Shown: piece by piece, positions 39,038 to 49,364 of the stretch
Numbering within the stretch: the first letter of the stretch is position 1
Layout of the letters: every line of letters begins with the position of its first letter
DNA from: Globisporangium splendens
Lineage: Eukaryota; Oomycota; Peronosporomycetes; Pythiales; Pythiaceae
Length of the DNA stretch: 64,000 nucleotides
NCBI GenBank assembly: GCA_006386115.1
Contig: VFIW01000135.1
Location: 39,948 to 103,947, forward strand
Reading direction: 5' to 3'
Notes under the pieces: generated by a model
What the model was told of the DNA's origin: nothing
The model's input: the letters and a program-made list of their open reading frames with translations, nothing else
Databases searched by the model: none
Program-made: the position numbers and the translations under genes

Positions 39038-42000
39038 ATGCGCGTGAACACGGGACTGCGCGTCGGGCAGCGCGAGCGACGCCAAGAGCGTCATGGCGGC
39101 GTGACCCTAGAGGTGAAGCCGCTGCTGTTCTGGACCCCGGATGAGATCGCGAACCTCCTGCAGGCATGGAGAGAAACGATCGAGAATCCTCCGAAGGTGA
39201 AGCGCAGCGCCACACGTGGGTTCAATGCTTGTGTCTATGCGCGCTTTAAGGAGCTCTGCGGCGGATCCACGCCACGATCGTTCCAGGCAGCAAACGTGAA
39301 GAAACAGTTTTTGAACCATTCGTACCTGTTTATTCTCGACTACAACAAGAACGTTGATTTGGAGCTAGCTGCGCAGCAGGATGGCGATAGCAACGATAAT
39401 GCTGCATCGAAGGCAAATAAATCGACAAAGAAAGATGCAAGGAAAGCGTCGGTTGCGAGCAATGGTGATGATGGCGAGGCTGGTGTGAACCATTGGTTCG
39501 CATTAACCCCTGAAGAAAGAAAAGAAGAATCGTGGAGAGCGAACATGAATGAACAGCGGCGTTTTGCGCTTCTAAGTATGGATGAAGCTGCCTTTGAAGG
39601 TATGGGACAACTCTCGAAGCTACAAGGGAATTTGAGTATGCAAGTGCCCTGGTCGAGCGACGAAGTGCGGCTCATGTACCGAGCGTGGCGTAAAGCGATT
39701 GATACTCCTGCAGCAGGGAACCGAAATCCGCTGTTCAGCTTGAACGCACGCTTGTACGAGCATATGATGGAATTCAGCAACGGTGAGATGAAGAGAACAA
39801 AGCAGTCCGTTACTCTGAAGAAAGAAGCAATGAAGCTCTCGTACGAGTTTATTCGAAATTTCAACGAGACGCAGAAAAATGCGAATGAAGAAAGCGGCGC
39901 GGAGAAGCTCAAGAAACCAAGGAAAACCAACTGGTTCAATCTCACAAGTTCGGAACAAGAAAGCATTGTGCGAACAAAGTACGGCAAAGCTAGCTTCATG
40001 TACTTTGATGAAGCACTGTTTCGTGAAATGGACGTTCTCATGAAGGCTACAGGGCTTCTTCAAGAAGTAGCTGGAACGCGTCAAGGACTAATTTGGAGCG
40101 AACAAGAGACGAAAGCGTTGATTCAAGCATGGAGTGACATTCTTGATCGCCAAGAGCACCGCAAACAGCGTCAAGATTCATCTCAACTGGCTTCTTCTAT
40201 CTGCAAACGGTTCCTGTCGCTACACCTAGGAGTAGTTCGGCGGTCCGAGCGCTCCATTCTTCAAAAGCTGAAATCGCTCAAGTACATGTTCACGTTTGTC
40301 TCCGAGTACAATCGAATGGCAAAGATAAAGTCACGGAAAATATGGTTTTCGTTCAATCGTCCAGAGAAGAAGAAACTGTTTAACGATGCCATGAGAGAGG
40401 TTGCTAGTCTCAAAGAGAGGACCACGAAAAGCTACTGCGATTTGGACAAGAACACGCACGCGGATTTGGAAGTGATTCTAAAGAAGTCGGCCGAGCTAGG
40501 TTTTTTCATCGAGCCTCTGAGTGACGAAGACTCGGAAGATGACGAATCCAAGGTCGACGACGAATCAGATCATGAGATTGAGATAGGCGATGGCCGCAAT
40601 GTGGATACCACTCTCCTCTCCACCGGTTTTAATGAGCTTCTGAAAAGCCACGCTCTCCAGCAAGAATGTGAAGAGCCCGAAGATTTCGCACTGACCCTCG
40701 CGATGCTGCACAATGGACACATTCCAAGCGACATTCCTTTGAGCACAATCCGCATCAACTCGCCCTATAACAACAACCCCATCATTCTGGATCCTAGTGC
40801 GGAAGAGGATTACTCTGAGCAAAGTGAAGAGCGATCAGGCTCAGCATGTGCTGCTGGAGAGAAGCGCAGCAACGAACGAGGCGTCACAGCAACAGGTTCT
40901 GAGCGTCGATTGCGTGAAACCTTCTTACCACGCAGTAGTACAAATGGATATAGCAGCAGCAGCAGCAGCAGTAGTGACAGTGAGCTCGACTTTCTTGAAG
41001 AAAAGGCGTCCACAGGTCGTCGAGGTCGACCCAGCACGAAGACGCGAATAGATTTTTCAGAAGTTCCAGCACCACGTACTTCGCGCCAAGAACGTGACCA
41101 TGCTGCCACCTTTCATGAATCCAGTATCGACAGCGATAATAGTTCTACGACAGAAGTAGCACACGCAAGTCGCCCAGTTCGTGCTAGTGCGAAGAAACGA
41201 TCGGATGTGTCGGAGGCTTCGTTACAAAGTGTGCCGCGCCAAGAGCAAGACGATGTTGCCAGCGGCAATGAGAGTAGCAGCGAGAGTGATGCTAACCCTA
41301 CTACGGAAATGGCACGCTCAAGTCGTCCAGTTCGTTCCAACGCGAAGAAGCGCTCAGATGCATTAGAGGTTTTACTACGAAGTACTTTGCGCCAAGAGCG
41401 GAAGGCTATCACCTCGGGTCGTGATAGCAGCAGCGAGAGTGAGGCTATTGCTCCAGCAGAATCGACACGCACAAATCGTCCAGCTCGAACCGTTGGCAAG
41501 AAGCGCAGTGATGCGTCAGAGATTCCACTACGCCGCACGCCACGCCAAGGACGTGCCAGTATTACCACGCTTCGCGAGTCCAGCAGTGAGAGCGAGGACA
41601 ATTCGTCTACAGAAGCTTCACGCACGAGCCGTCCAGTTTGCACGGTTACAAGGAAGCGTACCGATATCAGGGAGATTCCACGCCGACGTAATTCACGCCG
41701 TGGGAGTCAACGTGTTGCAAAGAGTCGCAGCAAGACAAGCGATGACGACAGTGAAAGCAGCAGCAGCAGCACTAGCGATGGTGAAAGCAGACGTCCTTCG
41801 AAAAAGTCTCGCTTAAATCAGCCAGAGGAGGCTGTATCTGCGAACCAAAGACCAACGAGTGCTGACTTTTCAGCTATTGCCGAATTGCTCGCGAAACAGT
41901 CGGAGCACATGTTTCTCGTGATGCGTGAAATCCGAGATGAGATTAAGCTCGATCGCGAAGAGCGCGAGAGACATCGCGAGGAGATGCGCATTTATCGAGA

Positions 42001-42100
42001 AGAGCGACGGAAGCACGAGGAAGAGGCAGCGTCGCGGAAATCAGGTACTTTAATTGTAGAAAAAGCAGTGAAGGGAAAGAAACGTCCGAGTCTAAAATGA
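39038..42100 (+). CDS. SANT-like/coiled-coil array protein H (three domains, AT-hook-like)
   Basis: 1020 residues, the longest member. Domains: ~31-190 (FWTPDEIANLLQAWRET, NHWFALTPEERKEE, FALLSMDEAAFEGM; Asn/Lys-rich insertion inside), ~203-337 (PWSSDEVRLMYRAWRKAI, TNWFNLTSSEQE, FMYFDEALFREM) and ~351-479 (IWSEQETKALIQAWSDIL, KIWFSFNRPEKKK, YCDLDKNTHADL). Then an acidic patch, a Ser run, an AT-hook-like GRRGRPSTKTR (~660), and about five 51-residue repeats (~671-900; consensus SSSESE...SRPVR...KKRSD...). The coil (~945-1007) starts ELLAKQSEHMFLVMREI. AT-hooks bind the minor groove of AT-rich DNA, which supports a chromatin role. Confidence 0.88.
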   Translation: MRVNTGLRVGQRERRQERHGGVTLEVKPLLFWTPDEIANLLQAWRETIENPPKVKRSATRGFNACVYARFKELCGGSTPRSFQAANVKKQFLNHSYLFILDYNKNVDLELAAQQDGDSNDNAASKANKSTKKDARKASVASNGDDGEAGVNHWFALTPEERKEESWRANMNEQRRFALLSMDEAAFEGMGQLSKLQGNLSMQVPWSSDEVRLMYRAWRKAIDTPAAGNRNPLFSLNARLYEHMMEFSNGEMKRTKQSVTLKKEAMKLSYEFIRNFNETQKNANEESGAEKLKKPRKTNWFNLTSSEQESIVRTKYGKASFMYFDEALFREMDVLMKATGLLQEVAGTRQGLIWSEQETKALIQAWSDILDRQEHRKQRQDSSQLASSICKRFLSLHLGVVRRSERSILQKLKSLKYMFTFVSEYNRMAKIKSRKIWFSFNRPEKKKLFNDAMREVASLKERTTKSYCDLDKNTHADLEVILKKSAELGFFIEPLSDEDSEDDESKVDDESDHEIEIGDGRNVDTTLLSTGFNELLKSHALQQECEEPEDFALTLAMLHNGHIPSDIPLSTIRINSPYNNNPIILDPSAEEDYSEQSEERSGSACAAGEKRSNERGVTATGSERRLRETFLPRSSTNGYSSSSSSSSDSELDFLEEKASTGRRGRPSTKTRIDFSEVPAPRTSRQERDHAATFHESSIDSDNSSTTEVAHASRPVRASAKKRSDVSEASLQSVPRQEQDDVASGNESSSESDANPTTEMARSSRPVRSNAKKRSDALEVLLRSTLRQERKAITSGRDSSSESEAIAPAESTRTNRPARTVGKKRSDASEIPLRRTPRQGRASITTLRESSSESEDNSSTEASRTSRPVCTVTRKRTDIREIPRRRNSRRGSQRVAKSRSKTSDDDSESSSSSTSDGESRRPSKKSRLNQPEEAVSANQRPTSADFSAIAELLAKQSEHMFLVMREIRDEIKLDREERERHREEMRIYREERRKHEEEAASRKSGTLIVEKAVKGKKRPSLK
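41050..41750 (+). repeat. 153-bp coding tandem repeat in gene H (~5 units)
   Basis: Units of 51 codons, each with a Ser/Glu cluster (SSSESE), a SRPVR-type basic motif, KKRSD and an R-rich RxxPRQ stretch. Units differ by many substitutions but have no frame breaks, indicating selection on the protein. Confidence 0.88.
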
Positions 42101-42856
42101 AACAAATCGAACGCGCAGTGTCTTGATGCAGATGCACCTGTGTGCATGACAATCTGCAATTCCACAAATGGTTTATGAAGTACTACGTTTATGATTTATG
42201 AAATACTGTGTTTCTGAGTACAACCTCAATGGTTCTGGTCAGAATGAGACAGATGTGTAGTTCCTCCAGAAGGCAAAACTTGAGGCAACAATTTCAACGA
42301 GAAATATGGTGTTACCACAAGTTGATTTTCTCTGCCTGCGATGGAATACTGATAATTTGAAGGTACATGTTCGATTGAAACGAAAAAGCTGAAGACCTGT
42401 AGTTGTGCGGAAGCCAACCACAGAGCTAACTCGGGCCACAACGAGCTTTGCGAAGAACTACAAATTGGAACTGGACCAAAACGCCTGCTATCCGTGATAG
42501 CCGAGATGTTTCGGCCAACGTTTACACAGAATCACCACCTTGGCAGCCACAGCATTGTTTTCCTTTTGTACTCGTACTTGTGCAGATGCGTCGGGAATTC
42601 GCGTGGTAATTCGTTCCGAGACACGATTAAACTAAAAAGAACTCATGGAATTGATCGCTATCATCAGATTTGTCAGAGAGGTGTATTGAATAGATATACA
42701 CCTGACACAGTCGATCGACGCAGTTTGCAAAAAATGAGCGACGACAACGAGCAATTGTCTCGACGTGCAACATCCAATTGCAGAAAAAGAAACAGTTTCT
42801 GCTTCACCCAAGAAATGTTTCGTCAAAAGCAGATAAATCGCTCGAGACAGCAATTT
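42101..42856. other. Intergenic region with one hairpin
   Basis: No gene recognised. AGGTGTAT (42679-42686) pairs with ATACACCT (42696-42703). The outer TGTCAG (42671-42676) and GACA (42704-42707) can extend the stem with a bulge. Confidence 0.45.
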
Positions 42857-44255
42857 TTACTCCAAAGGAACCACCATTAATATCGATCCCTGGAGGATTT
42901 TGGTCTCCTTCAAGCTTACCACGCCGAGTTCTTGGCCTCGAACGACCGAAAGCAGACATAGCTGGTTTGAGCATGCTCCGTAGTTTGGAACTGGAAAATC
43001 CTTGCAATTGCTTCGATGCATGCTCTTTTCGCTGCTTTGTTGAAGTGCAAAGAGCACATCATTGGTGGGCTGCGGCTCGTGGAACACGGTCAAGTTCACC
43101 CAATATGCCCCGGGACGCTCAATGCAAATCTTTCCATCCGAAGCCACTTCAAAAGTGTCCTTGCTGCCTGGACTTGACTCGCAAATCGATTTCCAATGTA
43201 GGTGAGCATTTTTCTCCGTCGTGGTGGTGGTGGTGGTACTGGCGTCACACTCCAGAAAAAACGGTTTTGCATGGCTCAATCGCCCATTCGCGTCCTGGAG
43301 CATGTAGCGCAGTCGAGCTACTTCCTCTTCGCTGTCTCGCAGTTTTGCTTCTACAATTTTGATCGGTTCAATCGGGATGGGCTTCAAGATGAAACGGTAC
43401 TTTGGATGCCACGTCGTATTGTACACTGTCAGCCTCAAAGTGAACAATAAAATGAACGAGTTGTCACGCCCGGCGACAAGTGTGCATTCACACTCCTTTG
43501 GCGCATCTGAGCTTGCCTCCTTAAGGCATTGCTTAAACATCTACAGTGTTGCAGCATAACAATTGCTGCGTGCATGAGTTGTCAAAAACAACGAGACCAG
43601 CGTCGACGATGGTTCATAACTACGTACCGATAAATACTCTTCCGTCGAACCAGCAACGATGATATTGTTGAACAGCGCAAGCTCTTTCTGATCGAGCTCG
43701 TCCGATTCCCTAGAAAAAGTGGTATAGCATTCAGACAATGCATTTGACACGTATTTCTCAAGCGTGCTTTTGTTGTTGTTTGCCGCTGTACCATTGTTGC
43801 TTGCTTTGCCGATCTTCAAGCCAGAATCTCACGAGATCGCCGTTCATGGCGATTCGATACCGGTACGACGCAGCAGGATTTGAGGCAAAACTTACGGTGC
43901 CTTCACAGGAAATGCTCTGCGGACTACACTCGCCTTGGTTTTCCATCTTGCCTTGAGGCAGCTCGCTCGACACTCGAAATCGGTCACTGCCGCAAATTCT
44001 TGGCCGAGAAGGAAAAAACAAAATCAAAATCTATCAGACAAGAAATCAACTGCGAGACAGAATATGATCGAAGACTTTGCGCGAACCTTGAGAACGTTTC
44101 TTCGCGACAGATAAACTCTAGTTATCGCTTCGAGACTACTGGGCATGGTGGATTTGTTCTCAAAACGCTTCACTCTTGAAAATACACTTTCGGAGAAGAT
44201 CAAGTGCGACAGCAACACGATCTTCTCTCGTCATGTTGCTCGAGTTGGTCGGCAT
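42857..44255 (-). CDS. Multi-exon protein with C1q/TNF-like C-terminal domain (model uncertain)
   Basis: Terminal exon 43540-42857 is preceded by an 87-bp intron (43627-43541, GTACGT donor, CTGTAG acceptor). It encodes LRLTVYNTTWHPKYRFILKP, a short coil (EAKLRDSEEEVARLRYMLQ) and a ~130-residue beta-rich domain (ERPGAYWVNLTVF, SVVRGQELGVVSL), typical of C1q/TNF-fold domains in oomycete proteins. The preceding exon (43628 up to ~43950) contains ASYRYRIAMNGDLVRFWLEDR and KYVSNALSECYTTF, but these are in different frames. A one-base change in the AAAA run at 43768-43771 would join them. A possible first exon has MTREDRVAVALDLLRKCIF (ATG 44234 or 44255). 5' structure unresolved; may be a pseudogene. 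Function unknown. Confidence 0.5.
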
Positions 44256-44672
44256 GCACGACGCCAGCGTGGTGCGAGCAAGGCGCACACATGGCGTCAT
44301 CTCGTTCACCTTTGCCGTTCTTCCGCCCGCGATTGAATCGAACAGTGAACATACGTTTACTGGCGGCAACTCAGGTCTTCTCTTTCCGAGAGGATCGTGA
44401 TGCCATGGCAAAAAGACACGCGCCGAACCATCGTGGTCTTGCTCATCACCAGTACCACTTGACCCAGTTTTTCCCTTGCTCTCAAGTCGTCATTTGGTCT
44501 CCTTCTTCCACAAGATAGGACACATTGACAAAAGAATCCTTGAATTCAAATGTAGGTGTTGGGGCAACTTATGGTTGTCTTACGTTGCGTGTACGCAACT
44601 TTACTGCTGCTCGCCCACCCAGTTGCTTTTCTCCCTTTGTTTCCTTTCTGACGACGGCAACGGCAACGTGCA

Positions 44673-46805
44673 ATGGCTGCCGCTGCCCCATGGAACGCGG
44701 ACGAGACGCGCGCGCTCTTTGACGCCTGGCGCGGAACGCTCGAGGCGCCGGCGCACCAGCGCGAGCACTTCAAGGTCCACATGTTTCAGCTGTTTCTGGT
44801 CGAATGCGGCGGCAAGACCGAGCGCACCGAGAGCGCGGTCTCGTCTCAGTACGCGGCGCTCAAGAACATGGGCCACCTTGTCATGGGCTTCAGCGACAAG
44901 CCCAAGTGGTTTGCGCTCACACTCGAGCAGAAACACCACTGGTTTAAGATGGTGAATCGACGCACGTACAAGTTTGTCGACCTCGACGAACCCATGTTCC
45001 AGTGCATTAATGCACTGATTAAGCAACAGAAAGACGCCATCGTGCGCAACCCCAGTAACCTGCGCATACCTCTGCGGAGACATGGCGTCCTTGGATTCTG
45101 GGAAGTCCACCGGCCGCTAGCAGATAGAAGAGCGGAAGCAGAAGCTTCAGTTGTATCAGCAGCGTCAGCTTTTGCACGCCCCTCGTCGCGGATCGATGCC
45201 AAGTCTCAATCTTCTTCGTCGATGCGTGCGGAACCGCCGAGACCGCCGGCGATATTTCACCAGTTCATTCGTCCAAAGCCAGGCCGTCAAAGTGGATCTG
45301 GTGTTCCTGAGAGAGCTGTGAGTGAAGGCGCAGCGAAATCAGTGTCGCGAGCGCCGCTCCTGCATCAATTCGTTTCCTCGTCGTCGACCCACCGTGACGA
45401 CACGATTATGGTTGATGGTGGAGCGTATGACAGTGGCAGCAGTACCGAAAGCGACAGCGAGATTGAAGGATGGCAGGAGCCTACGTCAGCGGTGCTCTCA
45501 GCTTTTCGACGGGATACACTGCATATCAAGCAGGAGCCAACGGCAAGCGCGAATTCCTTGAACGATGCAACCAGCAATGCGAGCAGCTTCCTCCCAGTGC
45601 CACCTCGACCCGGGTCGCTAGCAGACCTTGAATCAAAGCTATCGTCCTACGGTAGACCAAACGTCTCTTCCCGTGGTGTCTCTGGAAATAGTGCGCAATA
45701 CACACGCAACGTTCAACGCAAAACACCATCATCTAGTGCTCGTGCCAAGAACCAGAGCGTTGATCCGGAGTTACTCGTGGTGAGTAATATCCTCGAGAAA
45801 CAAGCGCAGCAGCTAAAAGAAATGCTCGCCCAAGCGAAAGAGGAGCGAGTTTTTGACCTTCAAGCCCGACAACGCGACCAAGAAGATTCGAGTCGAAAGC
45901 AGAAAGTGATTGATCAGTACCTCCAGCAGATTGAACTGGATAAGCAACGCCGGCAAGAGGATCTAGACAAACAAACGAGTGCACAGGCAGAGAGGACACA
46001 AATCTTGAAACAGATACAACTCGACCATGAGGAGAGGGTAAAGTACCAAGAAGAGCGACGACAAGAGCAGCAACAACGGAAACAGCTGATAGAACAGATG
46101 CAAATGGAAGCAACCGAGCGCCAACAGGAGCGTGCGCAAAGGAAATTGGAGCAAGAGCAGCGAAGGTTGGTTCTGGAGCAGATTAAGCAGGATCGACAAG
46201 AACGAGAGCAAGCTCGTGAAGAGCGGCGGAAATACCTTAAACAAATCCAACTGGAGAAAGAAAAGCAAGATGTGGCTCCAAGTACGAGCATCAAGCTTGT
46301 AAACGCAGTGACAGAGGAGGACAAAGAGAACAACAATCGACAGAACATCGAGCGGGTCACTAGGAATCGACAACAGCACCGTCGTAACGAACGGCAGAGA
46401 ACCCCTGAGCAGATTCAGGTGGATAAAGAATCTCGACGCGATGATACAGGTGTGAGAGAAGAGCTTGTGGAAGGTGAGGACGGAGTGGATGCAAAGCGAC
46501 CAGGCAGACCGAAGCGAGAATTGCGAAAGCGACTTGAACTAGCAGTTGAAGCAGTCGAAGCCGCCGCGGAACAGAGCGCAGCGGAGAAACGAGCAGTCGA
46601 AGCTGCTATGCAACCCAGCACAAAGGCGAAGAAACGGGCAGTCGAAGCCGCCACACAATCGAGCGCAAAGACGAAGAAACGAAAGTCACCGATAGTGCCC
46701 GTGAAAAAAGGGAAGGTAGCTGTTAAAGTGAGACCAAGAATAAGTGGTGCGATCCAAGTGCTCAAAATTCGAGGAACCGCAACGAAGAAAGCCAAGCATC
46801 GGTAG
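44673..46805 (+). CDS. SANT-like/coiled-coil array protein I (one domain)
   Basis: 710 residues. One domain (~6-118): PWNADETRALFDAWRGTL, TESAVSSQYAALKNM, PKWFALTLEQKHH and FVDLDEPMFQCI. The middle carries GSSTESDSEIEGW (~255), a motif repeated in pseudogene K. The coil starts LLVVSNILEKQAQQLKEMLA (~365) and continues for about 170 residues as heptads rich in Gln/Glu/Arg. The tail has an AT-hook-like KRPGRPKRE (~608) and two copies of a basic unit (AVEAA...KAKKR / AVEAA...KTKKR), probably nuclear-localising. First of the single-domain members, which occupy the right part of the window. Confidence 0.87.
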   Translation: MAAAAPWNADETRALFDAWRGTLEAPAHQREHFKVHMFQLFLVECGGKTERTESAVSSQYAALKNMGHLVMGFSDKPKWFALTLEQKHHWFKMVNRRTYKFVDLDEPMFQCINALIKQQKDAIVRNPSNLRIPLRRHGVLGFWEVHRPLADRRAEAEASVVSAASAFARPSSRIDAKSQSSSSMRAEPPRPPAIFHQFIRPKPGRQSGSGVPERAVSEGAAKSVSRAPLLHQFVSSSSTHRDDTIMVDGGAYDSGSSTESDSEIEGWQEPTSAVLSAFRRDTLHIKQEPTASANSLNDATSNASSFLPVPPRPGSLADLESKLSSYGRPNVSSRGVSGNSAQYTRNVQRKTPSSSARAKNQSVDPELLVVSNILEKQAQQLKEMLAQAKEERVFDLQARQRDQEDSSRKQKVIDQYLQQIELDKQRRQEDLDKQTSAQAERTQILKQIQLDHEERVKYQEERRQEQQQRKQLIEQMQMEATERQQERAQRKLEQEQRRLVLEQIKQDRQEREQAREERRKYLKQIQLEKEKQDVAPSTSIKLVNAVTEEDKENNNRQNIERVTRNRQQHRRNERQRTPEQIQVDKESRRDDTGVREELVEGEDGVDAKRPGRPKRELRKRLELAVEAVEAAAEQSAAEKRAVEAAMQPSTKAKKRAVEAATQSSAKTKKRKSPIVPVKKGKVAVKVRPRISGAIQVLKIRGTATKKAKHR

Positions 46806-47667
46806 AAAGTTTATAGATTTCATGTGATAGGATAAACATGCCATTAAGTTAAGAGCGACCATGCGCTTTTTTTTTTCAGACGCCTCCATTGGATATTTTT
46901 CAGTGTTCATCAAGAGCAGCAAGATTGCGTGCGAGCACAGATCTTCGTACGATACTTCGGGATACCATTTTACGAGAAGTGCGGCATTCCTCTCGTTATC
47001 TCAACAAAATCTTAAACGCACCGCCCACGGCAGGAAATGAACTGTAGTCCTCGAATTTGTTCGACATCGTCAACGACAACGACGAGTTGTGCCATCTCCT
47101 TGATCGATTTTTCGTATTTAATGTACAACTCGAGCAATATCTTCTGAACTCGATTAAAGTTGCCCTTCATCGACAAAAATCGCCAACACCACTGATTCAC
47201 CAGCAGTGTGTGATTCTGGTCAAATAGACTATTAGTTCCGCGTATTTGCCTCCCCGCCACTCGACCTTTTGTTCACAAATTGCATGAACACTAATTCACC
47301 ATACCAAGAAAAAGAGTATGGAGCACTTGGTGCTAAAGAAAAGGAGTTGACAACACAGTCCAGCCGTCTTTACAATTGCTATCGACTTGCTTTGACAGAC
47401 TTTTACACGGCTTTCTAGAATCATCAAGGAAAGCAAAGTAATCTGCCTTGTGCTCTCGTTCGCAGGAGCTTACCTCGCGGATTTGCTCTGACTCGTGGCT
47501 TTCGAGCCTCATTGAGTGCTCATTCCTTGCGGTCTAGGCGAGATCGCCGTGCGCAGCGCTGCCGTTTATCAAGCCACTCTCTAGTTCTTCTAGTTATCTC
47601 ATTGCTCGAGTCCAAAGCGCTCCCTTCCGTTATCTAGCGTGATGGTGATCGCTTTGTTCTTGGCTGT
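46806..47667. other. Intergenic region with possible exon remnants (-)
   Basis: The minus-strand frame 47012-47260 encodes a helical segment (NFNRVQKILLELYIKYEKSI) that looks more protein-like than its surroundings. An upstream ATG exon ending GAG|GTAAGC (~47475-47515, MRLESHESEQIRE) may belong with it. The frames do not join cleanly. I do not recognise the protein. Confidence 0.3.
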
Positions 47668-49218
47668 CTATTTACGCTGTTTCAGTGGTCGCTCTTCGGT
47701 AGCGATCGGCCCTCTATGCTTTCGTACCATTACTCCATGGCTACGTCTGCAATGTTGCCACAGGCTGCTAAACTTCTTTTCCGCGTAAGTCGCATCACAT
47801 CCGTCGAACGGGCAGCGATACACGCCGTCAGCCAAGGTCGCTTGCATTATAGAACCCTTGTTCATCGCGTCATTAGATTCAAGATCAGGACTTCGTGTTC
47901 TCAGTGGTGACTGGTTGTTGCGAACCAACGCCAGCGTCTGCTTTCCGTCGTCGCGCTCTATTTGTATCTGCTGCGCGTATAACTCCAACTCCGTCTTCTC
48001 TTGCTCCCGTTCAATCAGTTCTGCCCGCAATTCCTCGACCAATTTCGCAATCTCCTCTTGCTCGGTCTTCCACGCATCACGAGCGAGCTCTCGCTCCTTG
48101 CGTTCCAGCTTCAACATGCTCATCAATTGGTTTCGCTCCTCCCGCTCCTTCTCTCGTTCTTCTTGTTCGGCTGCCCAAGCCTTCTGATTTCGCTGAATCT
48201 GGATCAAAATCTGCGTCCACTCTTTTTGCTCGTCTTGTCGCGCGCGTTGGTCCTCAAGGCGGACTTCTTGTTCTCGCTTGAGCTGATCCACGAGGTCTTT
48301 GAGTCGGTCTTCGTCGCGCTTCTGATGTTGCTGATACTCCAATCGGCGTTCGTGAGCCTCTTGTCGCTCCTGCTTTGCGAGATCCATAAGAGCCCCGACG
48401 TCGCGGGTCCGCTTCTGAACCGTCTCGATCAATTCCATCAGTGCAGGGGGTAATGCCTCCTTCCGATTCAATGTCGTCCAATTCCGAGAAAATGAACGAG
48501 CAGCGCGCATACGATCCTCAAACTCATTCTCCGAAGAGCTGCTGCTATCGCTGCTATCATCGTCATGTCCGTCGTCTCCGTCAATCACAAAATCATTGCC
48601 ACCTCCACGTGCATGCTGCAAAAAACTCGGGTCGAAAATGGGATGCGTGGGCTTCACACTATCGCGACCAGTAGCACCGTGGTTCGCAGGGAGAACCACT
48701 GACGCCTCGCTTCCGCCACTGTCTTTGCGTCCTTTAGCATACCGTCGACGCCGCCTCGGAGCACCCTTATCCCCTTGGCGCAGCATGTTTTCCTCCAATT
48801 CGATTAGGCTCGAGATTGTGTCCACGATGTCGGGGTCCAGATCGACAAAGTTGTACGTTGCGGTCCTGTGCTCATTGAACCATGCCGCGCGCTCCGAAAC
48901 ACTCATTTTGAACCATGCAGACTTGCCGAACGCGCAGATGAACTGCGCCACGTAGCGCCACACCTTGCGCTTGAACATGACCGACACCTCCGTGCGCTGC
49001 GATTTGCTCGTTTCGTCGTCGTCGTCGTCGTCTTCATCGCCATTGGCTTCGTCGTCGATGCGCTGCAGCGCGAGAAACTGCTGGTAGATGTACGCGCTCT
49101 GCGTCGAGTGGCGCCACGCGTCCGGGTGCTCGAGCGCGTCGCGCCACGCGAGCACCAGCGCCGTTACCTCGGCACCGCTCCACGCGTCCGTCCGCTTCCT
49201 CGCAGACTTCCCAGACAT
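47668..49218 (-). CDS. SANT-like/coiled-coil array protein J with C-terminal C2H2 zinc finger
   Basis: 516 residues from the ATG at 49218 (MSGKSARKRTDAW). The frame is open upstream to 49836, but that part is the decayed neighbour K, so it is excluded. One domain (~12-150): AWSGAEVTALVLAWRDAL, an acidic insertion, a helix (FKRKVWRYVAQFICAF), SAWFKMSVSERAAW and FVDLDPDIVDTI. The linker has a Ser/Asp cluster. The coil starts PPALMELIETVQKRTRDVGALM and runs ~190 residues. Near the end is a C2H2 finger: YRCPFDGCDATYAEKKF then HCRRSH, the only one in this family here. It supports nucleic-acid binding by the family (inference). Confidence 0.88.
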   Translation of the reverse strand: MSGKSARKRTDAWSGAEVTALVLAWRDALEHPDAWRHSTQSAYIYQQFLALQRIDDEANGDEDDDDDDETSKSQRTEVSVMFKRKVWRYVAQFICAFGKSAWFKMSVSERAAWFNEHRTATYNFVDLDPDIVDTISSLIELEENMLRQGDKGAPRRRRRYAKGRKDSGGSEASVVLPANHGATGRDSVKPTHPIFDPSFLQHARGGGNDFVIDGDDGHDDDSSDSSSSSENEFEDRMRAARSFSRNWTTLNRKEALPPALMELIETVQKRTRDVGALMDLAKQERQEAHERRLEYQQHQKRDEDRLKDLVDQLKREQEVRLEDQRARQDEQKEWTQILIQIQRNQKAWAAEQEEREKEREERNQLMSMLKLERKERELARDAWKTEQEEIAKLVEELRAELIEREQEKTELELYAQQIQIERDDGKQTLALVRNNQSPLRTRSPDLESNDAMNKGSIMQATLADGVYRCPFDGCDATYAEKKFSSLWQHCRRSHGVMVRKHRGPIATEERPLKQRK

Positions 49219-49364
49219 CTCGCTGCTTTTATGAGAGTGGCGATGTGAGGGCAAAGAGAAGCCACTGTACAGTTGCTGATCCGCAACATAACTGGAAAAA
49301 GTTGACACTTGGAAACTATCAGGGAGAAATAGAGCCTGGCTAAAACTCATACTTCGTCTCCTTT

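Noticed and set aside
41050..41750. CRISPR-like regular repeats
   Set aside because: The 153-bp units are in frame, variable and inside a eukaryotic gene, with no spacer pattern.
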